Assembly (NCBI GenBank): GCA_022539475.1
Contig: VCMS01000097.1
Coordinates: 1-64,000, forward strand
Source: Gracilaria domingensis
Lineage: Eukaryota; Rhodophyta; Florideophyceae; Gracilariales; Gracilariaceae
Length of the DNA stretch: 64,000 nucleotides
Direction: 5' to 3'
Below, piece after piece: positions 46,487-56,446 of this stretch. A model generated the notes under the pieces. The model searched no databases, was not told where the DNA came from, and worked only from the letters and a program-made list of their open reading frames with translations. The translations under genes were made by a program, and so were the position numbers. How positions within the stretch are numbered: the stretch's first letter is position 1; each line of letters opens with the position of its first letter.

Positions 46487-49400
46487 CTAGAACGAGTCAA
46501 GATGCATCAAGCTGACCATCCTCCTTATATCAGCGAGGGACGCACATTTTGTCAATATGTCAACGATCTGTAGACTCTTTGGGATGTGCAGCAATTTGAT
46601 GATGTTTTCCACAAACATATCTCTCACATGGTGCATCTGCAAGTCAATGTGCTTGTTGCAACCAGAGATCTGAGGGTTCGTAGTGAGCGAAAGTGCAGCC
46701 GAGCTGTCTAGTAGAGTCTATGTGGCCTCATACCAGAACTCCTCGCACCAAGTCTGTTCGTGTGCGAATTCCCAAAACATCTTTCGGACCAATGTGATGT
46801 CCTTTGCGCATGTAGAAAGAGCCACGTACTCTGCTTCTGCAGACGAGAGAGCAATGACGGTCTGACGCTTCGATTTCCACATGATTGGTGCGTCGTTGAC
46901 GACGATTATATACCCAGTAGTAGACTTTCGAGTCTCTATACATCCCCCCCAATCGGCGTCAGCGTACGCACGAAGTGAGGCGGGAGTAATCGGAATGTTC
47001 GATCGGCAGTGGAGTCCGTAGTCCAATGTACCAGCCACATACCTGAAGAGACGCTTGAGCAAGGAAAAGTGGCGCTCGCAAGGATTGTGAAGATGCTTCG
47101 AAAGAGCCGAAACCGGGAAGAGAGATCCGGCCTTGTAGATACAGCCATGTAAAGAAATCCGCCAATTTCTCCCCTATAGTTAGCGTGACCAACTGTAGAG
47201 AGAGCTTGCTCGTCCTCACTCGTCGGGAGTAAGTTGGCTACGGATTGGAAGGGAGACTGCACGGTGTGGCATCGTTCCATCCCAAATTTCTTGAGCAGTT
47301 GAATCGCGTAGCCATATTGCGTGACCTTTATGCCAAGCACAGAACGTTGGATAATCCAACCAATAAATGACTTAAGCTCACCATACAGCTTCACGTCAAA
47401 GGTTGCCGATAGTCTTTCCTTGAAGTATGTCAAGAGGTTTACGCTGTTGGCAGCGAAGGCGCAGTCGTCAACGATTACTGCGACAATAATGAACCGGTCT
47501 TCCTCACGGTACATGAAGACTCGTGAGTCGAGAGCCGATGTCACGAATCCCCAGGATAGAAGTGTGTCCGAAAAGAGGGAGCCCCAGATAATCCCAGCTT
47601 GGACAGCACCATAGAGGGAGTTGAGTAGTTTGCAGACGTGACCGGGTTTGGCTTGGATGCCTGTGGAGTCGGTTGGCTGTTCCATGATGATTGGAACATC
47701 CAGTTTGCCGTAGAGTTACGCGTTCGAAATGTCAGCTCCTCCCATTTTAAGGTTCTCCGCAGCCGAGACGGCAGGAGAATACGAAGAGCTTCGTGGCAGG
47801 CAACAGGAGCGTAAGTGTTGTGTGGATCGAAGTCGATGAACGGCTTCTGCTTGTCTCCCCGTGGACAGAAGCGTGCCTTCTTCAAGAACTTCTTTCCAAT
47901 ACCAACGACCATTCTCTCCTTGAAGACCCAAGTATATGGCACGGGTTTCATCCAATCTTCCCGAGGGATGAGTTCCCATGTCTTTCGCCGGACCAAGGCG
48001 TTCATTTCGCGGTCAATAGCTTCACACCATCCTGAGCCCCTGCACGCTTCCTTGAAGGAATGAGGTACAGATGGGTCATCGAGTGTCTTCTTTGAGACCC
48101 AGACCCGCGGGAAGTTGTGCGTAATGGTCGTGAAAGCTTTCACAAGATGCTCCTCCAAGTCCGTTCTCTCTGTATCCGGCTGTTCTGTTCGCTCCACCTC
48201 CACTTCCTCAGCCTCTTGTTGTCTCGTGATACCTTCAAGGAGGCTTGATATGTTGGGAAGTGGAGAGGAGTTGACCGGCTTGAAGTCCAAGTTCCTGCAC
48301 GTCACGACAGAGTTCTTCTCTGGTACGAAGACGCGGAAAAGTGTGTTGTCACTCTGCATGCCAACGAAGTGCGAGAGCACGGAACGTGGAAGAAACTTCT
48401 TATTTGGGACCGTCTTCGAGCGGTAGACGAAAGCATAGCCAGACTGTCCGAAGTTTAGAACGTGAGAGAAGTCGATCTTCGTCGATGGGTCTTACTCTAA
48501 CATTGGAGTCCGTCCCTTGATGCGTGAGGACGGTGCCCGGTTTCGAAGCCAGTTCGCGTGGTTCATGGCCTCGGCCCAAAAGGAAATGGGGAGTTTGCTC
48601 CCAAAAAGAAGAACGCGAGTCCGGGTCCAATGCTCTTGGATGAGCCTCTCGGCAGCCCCGTTTGATTCGGAGGCGTATGACGGAGAGAAGTCCAGTTTGA
48701 TGCCATTATCGCGGCAGAACACATCCAACTCGTTGCTATTGTGTTCACCTGCCCCGTCGAGGCGAACATTCTTGAGTCGGAACGAGTGGTTGAGCTCGAG
48801 TTCCGAGCGGCGCTTATACCAATCAATGTTCTTCAGGACAGATGCACCTGTCTTGTCCATGAGAAAGAACACGTCCGACTTTGAAGTGTAGTCGTCCAGA
48901 ACGGCCATAGCGTAGATAGTGCCAGAGAGAGAAGGCGAGATCTTGCCACACAGGTCCATATGAATGAGCTCAAATGGGCTTGAGGTGGAGACAGACCGTG
49001 GCCTAGCGATGAGCGGATTGCGCTTCATCTTGCCAGTGAGACAAGTTACGCACGTCAGAGATTCGAGAATGGAACGTTGGAAATAAGGAACAGAATCCAT
49101 AACTTTTGCCAAGTCCTGGTACCTGCTTGGATGCAGATGACCAGTGCGCCCGTGCCAATCAAGAGCTAACTCGTGTTTAGTATTGCTTGCGTTCAGGACC
49201 ATGACTTGCTTGTTGTCGTCGGCCAATTCCATAATGAATAGGCCCTGCTTGATCTCCGTTTCCCAAATGACTTCGGAGTTTTGCTTAGGGTCCATTATGA
49301 AGCAACCATTGAATGGGCGCAGTGTCGACGTGAACGTGACTACGAAGTCCACGCTCAGAACTCCTACTGAGAGAGAGAATGTTGGATTCAAAAGCCGGAG

Positions 49401-50673
49401 CATGGTACGCTTCCACGACTGTGCCATTATTGAGTGGGATCCAGAAATGGCCTTTACCTACTAGACGAGCGGTGCCAGACGCAGCTTGCACAAGCTCGAT
49501 TTCGATGCGCTCGTAGCGATTGAACGACTTGCGCGAGTGGAAAAAATGGTGAGTAGCACCTGAGTCGATGTACGCAGAGTCCACCTTCTCCTGGGAGAGT
49601 AGCGCGATATTGCTCCGATACCTAGCCATGTTGCAGTTGAAATCAGGTGATGGAGGTGGATCATCACGCCTTTGCACCACATACGATCTAGGGTTAGAGG
49701 GACGATTACCATCTCCATCCCCCCTTGGTGCGAAGCGTGAGTTCCAGTTTGACTGCTGCCCCCCTTGATGGTTGTGAGAGGAGCGATTGTAACCACCATT
49801 GTACCCATTGCTGGAGCGCGTGCGTTGTGGTTGTTGGGTGGAAGGCTGGTTCCGCGAGTTGTTGTTACCAGATTCCTCTCGTTTCCGTTTGTAGCAGTCC
49901 CGGGCGTAGTGACCGCGACGACCGCAGTAGTAGTAGTTATTGTCGTCGCGATCCTTTGTGATGGAGGATTTGTCACGCCGGTTGCGTCACTTCCGTCCGT
50001 TGCGCCGAGCTGTGTTGGCCTGCGGCTTCGAGGATGTGGACGGAGCGGAAGGAGCAGTAGTGCTTTGAGGATTATTCGGGTTCTTCCGGCGTGCCACTTC
50101 AGCTTCGACGGCGTTGATGATGGAGCCGAAGCCGGCGTCCGTGAGGTTGGACATCACAGCCAGAGGTGCGAAGGAGTTCGGGAGACTTCGTATTAACTTG
50201 GACACCTTTTCTTTCTCCGATAATTCTTCGTCAAAGCTGGCCAGTTCACCAACAATGGCCAAGAATTTAGACACGTGCTGGTTTCAGTCTTCGTTGTCCT
50301 TGTAGACCAGAGTGTCTAGTCGGTGACGTATATTTTGGACGGCTTGAGCGTTTGAGGTAGTGTAGACGCGCTGCAGTTCATCCCAGAGATCCTTGGCGGT
50401 CCTCTCATCGTCATCAACAAAGGTTCGGACGAGAGCAAGAGCCGAGTCACCAAGACACAGGGTGATAGTGCTCTTGGCTTTAACTGACTTCTCGAACCAG
50501 GATCTCATATTGCGGTTAGTGGGAGTGAACCCTTCGGGGCGAGGCTCCAAACCAGAGGGGAATGCGTCCTCTCGTCGTAGGTAGGCCAAGAGACGACGAC
50601 GCCACAAGATATAGTCGTTAGGAACCTTGAGCTTTAGCAGCTTGCCAAGGAACCCATCTTGTGCGCCCGACAT
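46487..50673 (-). other. D gag-pol region (fossil)
   Basis: Gag starts MSGAQDGFLGKLLKLKVPND. A knuckle (YYYCGRRGHYARDC) and an Asn/Arg-rich linker follow, then a protease with IDSGATHHFF, an integrase with GNPLIAR-type and HANWLRNR strings, reverse transcriptase and RNase H with LSSAEAEYVALS. Ty1/Copia order. Broken. Confidence 0.82.
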
Positions 50674-52084
50674 GTTGGTGGTACGAGCAAGCGGGGTACA
50701 TAGTAAAGATTAACCTTCTTGAGCGGGAAAGGAATCGGCTTGATCAACCTGCTTAAGCTGGAAAGGGATCCGCAAACTTCGTAATCTTCGCCCGTCTCCT
50801 ACGGGTAGAGGGATCCTTCTTCTTCTTCTTCAGTAAAACTTCAAACCAGTCCCCTACTGGCAGAGGGAGTTTGTCACTTAAGGTGATCCTAGCCCAACCC
50901 AGAGAGCTAGGCGAACGATGTAGTACAGGTCCCCGCAATAAAGCAGCTAACCTCGCACCACACTGATCGACCTTCGGAGGATCTTCCCACACCCGCCAAG
51001 CGGAGGGTACTTCACTCCTAGATAATAAGAGTTACGATAGAGTTTTATAAGCCAACACCGAGTGCCAAGAGACAAGAGGTTAACAGAAGTGTCGACGAGC
51101 GCGAGCGAAGAGCGCGAACGATGCGCGAATTTGTTGGGGGTGCCGAGCGTAGTGCCAAGACGAAGCGATGAGCCTCAAGCGAGAAGACCGCCGAGTAAAA
51201 ATAATGGAGAGAACGAGACCGAAATCGGTGTGTGTAGTTAAAGCGAAGAGCCAAGAGTTGCGTGTGTGGTGGGCCAAGAACGGAGAAAAGTTGCGAGATT
51301 GGTAGAAAGTTGTCACTACTCCAGGTGAATTGATGTGCCCGCCTTCATAGGAAATCACTGTATGTATGCCGAACCAAAACGCTGAGTCGCCCAGAAAACC
51401 CTGCCAAGTCTCATGTAAAATGCCGCTCATAAGCGATGACGCAAGAGAAAAATTAGGCGTTGCGCGGTGCTTGTCAAACGATAGCACAAACGGTAATAGA
51501 AGATGATCCATGGTAGAATAAATGCACCAGTGAACCAAGAGAAATGTCCATGTTCCGCTGTTTCCCAAGCGTGGCGCCGTGTCCCAGAAACACTTGACGT
51601 ATGTGTGTGGGCGGGCTGGAGCAAGAGCTGAACCCAAGTCCGCCCGCCACTGCTGGAAGGCGCCCGCGCACGCGCACGCAGATGGCGTAAGCACCACGAC
51701 TCTCAGCCACAACTAACCAATAGGTCAGCTGACCGGACAAGAACGCAGCGCTATAGCGTTGATCCGCGTTAGCCACCACCAGCCAATAGGTTGGCAGGCC
51801 ATTTCTTAGTGGCGCGCGATAGTGAGGGAAGTCCAGTAGTGAGCGATAGAAGACCCGGCGATAGGGCTGCGGTGAAGTGCAATCGGTTCTTCGGGCGTGC
51901 GAGAGCCAAACTCGCGACGGTGCGCGAAATGACAAGCGTTGAAATCGGCGGCGAGTTTCAAATGCGGTAGATCGAGAAGCAAAGGACGATAGCGGTTGCG
52001 GCGCGCGTTGGCGGCCGCGGCGTGCAATGCGAAAGTAGGCGGGAGAGGCGCTGGGCGCTGCGCTGAACTCAGCAAATGCTACCA
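50674..52084 (-). other. D leader and primer-binding site
   Basis: A 1.4-kb leader. On the minus strand TGGTAGCATTTGCTG follows the 5' LTR; its first eight bases match the complement of a metazoan-type initiator tRNA-Met 3' end (TGCTACCA). This is the conventional priming mode, unlike families A-C. Open frames in the leader lack recognisable domains. Confidence 0.55.
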
Positions 52085-52295
52085 TACTGGAAGCGGCGGT
52101 GTGCGGCGAGCGAAGCGGATCGATAAGGTGCACGCGTTGACCGCCGGCGAGTCAGGCACTCGCCGGAACGGTCGTGCATTTTTTTTGGTGCCAAGCGCCG
52201 CAACGAGCGGCGCGACTATGCACCGCTGCAACGCCGTCACAAATGTGGCGCGCGCTCTCTGCGCTCGCCTCGCAAGAGGTCTCCGGCGCGTAACA
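52085..52295 (-). repeat. 5' LTR of D
   Basis: A 211-bp LTR, same orientation and about 93 percent identical to 45840-46050. Confidence 0.8.
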
Positions 52296-52300
52296 CAGAT

Positions 52301-53184
52301 GGACCAGCGCCTTATGTGGATTGCGCATCCGCGTCTGGAAGGGGACCTTTTATGATCTCATCTTCCTCTTCTTGCACAGCCGTTTCGTGCTGAACCGTCT
52401 GTTTCGGCGCAGAAGTTCCCCTTGTGTCGACGGTCTAATTCATCGCAGGAGATGCCCTTTTCGACGCAGTGGGCTTCGTAGCGGAGGTAGACTTTGTTTG
52501 GCCTGTCCGCTTCGTAGCTGGGGATGATCTTGTCTCCATAGTCCGCTTCGTAAGAGACGACGGACTGGCCTGCGGAGGTGCTACTGGTGTGCTACCTCTC
52601 GGTGTTGATGAACTTCGAATTGGCTCCGTGCGGCTTGTCGGCGTCATCATCTCACTCATATCGCTCACCGTTCGTCGCTTGGACGCTGGAATGCTAGCTG
52701 CCACCAGTTCCATCATTTTCTCATCTTAAAGAGCGGCCGTCCGGAGATCCTGGATGTATTGTGGAAGATCCAGGCCCTCCGCCCGGTAAGGGTAGAATGT
52801 CTGACCGCTTCGACTGATGAAAACATTATGAACCACCACAAGACCTGGGTCCAATTGCTTCCCGTTCAACTCGCGGCGTAGAACACTTCCAATTCCATGC
52901 AACAACGCTTCCCCGACTATCGCCTTTCCTTCATTCTCAATATCCATCTGGAGAGAAACCCGCATTCCACCTTGCAATGATCGAGTGCTCCGCCCAGTGC
53001 GAGGAGTCACGCTTTGCGTACGCTTTCGAACACGAGTTGGCTTCATGTTGAACAGCTATTGCAGTGAAAGGTGTACATCAACAATACGCTCGCTCTGGAC
53101 GATACAAGAACGGAGGCGAGCCTTCAAATGGCGACTTACGCTGGGCACTCCCGGTTTCGGCAGCTCCTCCCAGCGCACTGCCAT
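52301..53184 (-). other. Locus G part: N-terminal region with intron
   Basis: Exon 1 53140-53184, intron 53056-53139, exon 2 onward. After a basic start (MKPTRVRKRTQ), a possible small domain (VVVHNVFISRSGQTFYPYR) is followed by a long Ser/Thr/Pro/Lys-rich tail. In-frame stops include TAA 52726-52728 and TAG 52435-52437. Domain identity unknown. Confidence 0.5.
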
Positions 53185-53311
53185 TCTCGTCCGTGTCCTG
53201 TCCGTGGCCGCTCGCACGCTGATTGTACGCTTTAGAGTCGTGGAGTTCGCGCAATGATGACTCACGCGAGCAATGGTCGCCCCTAGAAGAATTTAATAAC
53301 TACGATATTGA

Positions 53312-53467
53312 CACTATTGGCGTACTAATGGTATTTACAAGTGGCGTACAAAATATGCTTCGAAATTAATACGAAAGTGCTACCCATGGTTACAACTGGC
53401 GTACAAGTGGCGTACTGGACTAGATTTGTGCGCCAGTTGTTCGCCAATAGCGTCAGTCGGGTACGCC
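53312..53467. repeat. Cluster of direct and inverted GGCGTAC repeats, candidate left end of a CACTA transposon
   Basis: Begins CACTATTGGCGTAC. GGCGTAC occurs at 53319, 53343, 53398 and 53409; inverted or near-inverted GTNCGCC occurs at 53428 (GTGCGCC), 53439 (GTTCGCC) and 53461 (GTACGCC). CTATTGGCG at 53314 is repeated inverted as CGCCAATAG at 53442. A CACTA end followed by short repeats in both orientations is typical of the subterminal protein-binding sites of CACTA transposons. The transposase lies 3 kb to the right. Confidence 0.5.
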
Positions 53468-54415
53468 ACATGTCAAAAAATCAAGGAGCTCACAGGGACA
53501 ATATGCCTACCGTTAATGAACAATATTTGCACTAGATGCATACCAAAGTTACATGAAGACTAAACTTAAGTACGACATTTCTTAAAACGGAGTAGCACAA
53601 AAGGAAGTCCGGTGTACGACAGATGTAGCTCAAGATCGTCACTTTACTTTTTCTAAATTTACATGATGTTCAAAATCGTGCTGCCTATTCTAGTCCTGGA
53701 ACTATACCTTCCAAGCCATCTTTCTTGTTTCAAGGAGAGCAGGAAATCAAGTCCGGGTTTCACCCAATCCTTTTCTCCTAATGAGTTCGATATTACAATT
53801 GACATCATCGGGAAGAACCGTCCTTGGTGACCTGCTGCGGTTGAACCTCCTCCTCAGTTGAGACCAGAGCATTGTATGAACTGCAGTATCTTCGATGAAG
53901 ATGACCTTGACTGAGCGATGATGTTTTGGTTACCCGCATCGAGCACTTTGTCTGCTCACAATTCAAAAGTGATTGTTATACCAGTATCCACAGTGTGAAT
54001 AACCGATAGAAACGAACCATGAATTGTAGGGAAAGCTGTGACCAAGACGAGGGCGAAAGTCATGTGTCGAACGAGCATTGGCGATCAAGAACGAAATAGG
54101 GCGGCATGTGCGCACACCCAAAACCAATACACAAAAGCTTAAAAGCAAGAATCATTTGGTAGCCGGCTTGGAAGGCAGTATGCACTTCTTGCTGCGTCTG
54201 GAAAAGCAGGAGAAGGAAGAGAATCCGACGCCCCCAGCAGGCTGCCAGCGATGAAGTATCGCTAGCTACCATTTGCAAAGTACAAAGAGCATGCGCACTG
54301 TGGCCCGTGTTGTACAGAAATCAACGAAAACTCCATCGTCGATGAGAGATGATTGACACCATCGAGCACAAATTTTCACTGTGAAAGTGTACGAAAGAAC
54401 AGCGGAAGTGGCGCT
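53468..54415. other. No gene seen
   Basis: Short frames only, without recognisable domains. If the repeats at 53312-53467 are a transposon end, this is its left interior. Confidence 0.35.
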
Positions 54416-55084
54416 TCACTTGCGTCTCGGAGCGTCGTTGTTCAGAGATCTCGAGGTGATCGGGGGTATGTACCATCCCACTCCTTCGCCAGCAATGGGC
54501 CTCCGCGCCCAAGCCGGTTGTAAGCCACATGCAAAGAGCACTGGAGAGCCACTCAGCGATCGTGATACATCTTCTTTCAACGGAAGTTCCGTCTTCTTTC
54601 CATTCATCTCAGCTAACCTCATTCGCATGACCTGTGCTAGCCTGTTACAGCGCACCGCCAAAACTCTTCATGGATACACGAGCCCTGTCTGTTCGCAAGT
54701 CCCGCTTGCCCTTCTTGTTGCGAAGAGACAAGCCCCTCCATCGTCGGTAAGCTCAGCCATATTTTCAACGAGTTCTCGCCGAGTTCTTACCTTGACAGTA
54801 TACGTCACGTACCCCGTAACCGCTACCTCGTTCCTGAAACGCGCAGGTGTGGTACGCTGCTGTCGCCTTCCTTTCGCTACCTGGACACTGTCGTACAGCC
54901 ATATCTTCGCTTGCCAATCGATGCTAATATTTTGTTGAAACATTGTTTCCTCCAGATGGAGTTCTTCTAAGTCCTCCATATATACATCTTGCCCCAGTTG
55001 AGCACGAAAATAGCTGGAGCAACGATGGGAGTTCAAGACCTTTCCATTCGTGCAGGCGATGGGAATGATTTGAAAAGAGTGCAA
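54416..55084 (-). pseudogene. Unknown open frame with one in-frame stop
   Basis: A minus-strand frame of about 222 codons from ATG 55084 (MHSFQIIPIACTNGKVLNS) to 54416, interrupted only by TGA at 54668-54670. It has a mixed alpha/beta appearance (VAVTGYVTYTVKVRTRREL) and no motif I recognise. Same strand as the transposase, downstream of it. Could be an accessory transposon gene, a host remnant or chance. Confidence 0.3.
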
Positions 55085-55248
55085 CGTGAAGCGCTTCTGC
55101 GTGCGGCGTACCCCTTCTTAGAACGTAACCATCTTTCTCTGCGTTAGCAGCTTGTTTAGGTGCGTCGCTTCATGCTCCAACCAGCACAAGGACATAACCA
55201 CGGCCATGCTGTCTCTGAAATGCACCTCCTGTTGTCTATAGATACAGT

Positions 55249-55737
55249 TCAAACATGCGCGACTCTGACAACGAGTGGGTGCTGCTCAAGCGTCGAGAGT
55301 ACAAGCAAGCGATCAACACCAATGAAGCCATGACACGCCCTTCTTGTAGCAATCAATCTCAGCCTAGCTCTACAAGCAGTGGGATAACAAAGGTATTGTG
55401 ACCTTATTGCATGGACACGATACACTTGGAACACCCGATAACTGCTGGTGTAAACTCTCTAAGAGTTTATTACTGCAATGTTGCGTACCCAGTAATAGTC
55501 GTTAGCAAGGCAGATGGCAAGGTCGCGGTCGCAAAGGGACGCCTGGCTCGAAATCACGCTCGTTGGGCTACTGGTTATCCAGAGAGTCTTACGTAGTCCC
55601 GTTGCAAAGCCACTTTCCCCGTCCATAAGTTGTTCGTTCGGTAGCCATCTCATTCTCTGCACGGGCGCAAACAAACGCGCAGTAGCATGCACGACGTAGG
55701 TCGAAGTCACGCTCTGAAGACGCTTCTGGCTTAACAT
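55249..55737 (-). pseudogene. Unknown open frame with one in-frame stop
   Basis: A minus-strand frame of about 162 codons (MLSQKRLQSVTSTYVVHATA onward), interrupted once at 55459-55461 and then open to 55249. No recognised domain. May belong with the frame at 54416-55084, although the reading frames differ. Confidence 0.25.
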
Positions 55738-56117
55738 CGTCAGCCTTGATTCAAATTATGATCCATACCTCTCATAAGCAGCAGTGCGAAACCAATGGCT
55801 TCTCTCATTATGCAAAATTGCCCCAAGTTGATGCCTCAGTGAACGAATGAGTGCGTGTAGCGAGAAGAAGAGCTGCAGCTGGGAAGACCTTGGTGCCTTG
55901 CAACGTCAATCACTGTGTGAATTAGAACCGAGGCCGCGTTCATAATCCATAAACCATGTTCGTGCCGTCCGCGTTGGCTGTAAGATGATCCCTCCGAGTC
56001 GTAGGGAAAGGCTCGCAGCGAGACGTGCTCCGCTCCAGGCATAAACTGCTATACAAGACGGAGCCTAGTGGTCTAGAGGGTGAGATGAAATGTTGAACAG
56101 GGAAGCGGTAGATAGTA

Positions 56118-56429
56118 TCAGGAGAGGAGAGCGCCGGCGAGCGGCACACAACGGCTTTTCGTCCAATGTGAACGGAAATTGTTGCTTGTGGTAGGTTTCT
56201 TTTCAACCACGTTCGGACTCTGAACTTCGGAGTGAAAAAGGTTCTTCCCTTTTCCAAAACTTTTTGATCTTTCGAGTAAACCTGAACTACCAGAACTTTT
56301 CGAAAACTTTTCCTTCTTTCCAGACACCATTAGTGAGGCCATCATGTCAGCATCTACGACAACGAACGTCTTCAAAAGACCAGTAACATACACAGGCACA
56401 AACTCAGACGAACTCCCTGCCACAACCAT
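56118..56429 (-). CDS. Small unknown ORF just downstream of the transposase
   Basis: 103 codons, starting 17 bp after the transposase stop on the same strand. Ser/Lys-rich middle (SKSSGSSGLLERSKSFGKGK). It could be read from the same transcript or by an alternative 3' exon of the transposase gene; a GTAAAAG string lies just before it. No family recognised. Confidence 0.3.
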   Translation of the reverse strand: MVVAGSSSEFVPVYVTGLLKTFVVVDADMMASLMVSGKKEKFSKSSGSSGLLERSKSFGKGKNLFHSEVQSPNVVEKKPTTSNNFRSHWTKSRCVPLAGALLS

Positions 56430-56446
56430 CTTTTACCTAACAAACT

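Larger units (their letters stand above)
45840..52295 (-). mobile_element. Copia family D element inside locus G
   Basis: A 6456-bp element in minus orientation with 211-bp LTRs (52085-52295 5', 45840-46050 3') and target duplication CAGAT (45835-45839 and 52296-52300). Leader 50674-52084, gag-pol 46487-50673 with Gag, CCHC knuckle, protease, integrase, reverse transcriptase and RNase H in Copia order. The LTRs differ at about 15 of 211 sites (about 7 percent), so it is older than A2 and A4. Broken, with several breaks. Unrelated in LTR sequence to A-C. Confidence 0.82.
42671..53184 (-). pseudogene. Locus G: long gene with ParB-like and 2OG-Fe(II) dioxygenase-like domains, split by element D
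   Basis: Minus-strand remnant of one long gene. Exon 1 (53184-53140, MAVRWEELPKPGVPS) ends at a consensus donor GTAAGT; an 84-nt intron (53139-53056) ends in TAG; exon 2 starts LFNMKPTRVRKRTQ in phase. A basic and Ser/Thr-rich N-terminal region reaches 52301. Element D then interrupts, and the frame is the same on both sides of its target site. A ParB-like domain, a helical middle, an Arg/Lys-rich region, a dioxygenase-like domain and an acidic tail follow to 42671. At least five in-frame stops (for example TAA 52726-52728, TAG 42914-42916) and several frameshifts were seen, so it is decayed. Partner and substrate unknown; modification of a nucleic acid is a guess from the fusion. Confidence 0.6.

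Noticed and set aside
50674-52133. Minus-strand frames in the D leader (51080-51712, 51474-52133)
   Set aside because: They overlap in different frames, run into the LTR and show no recognisable domain.
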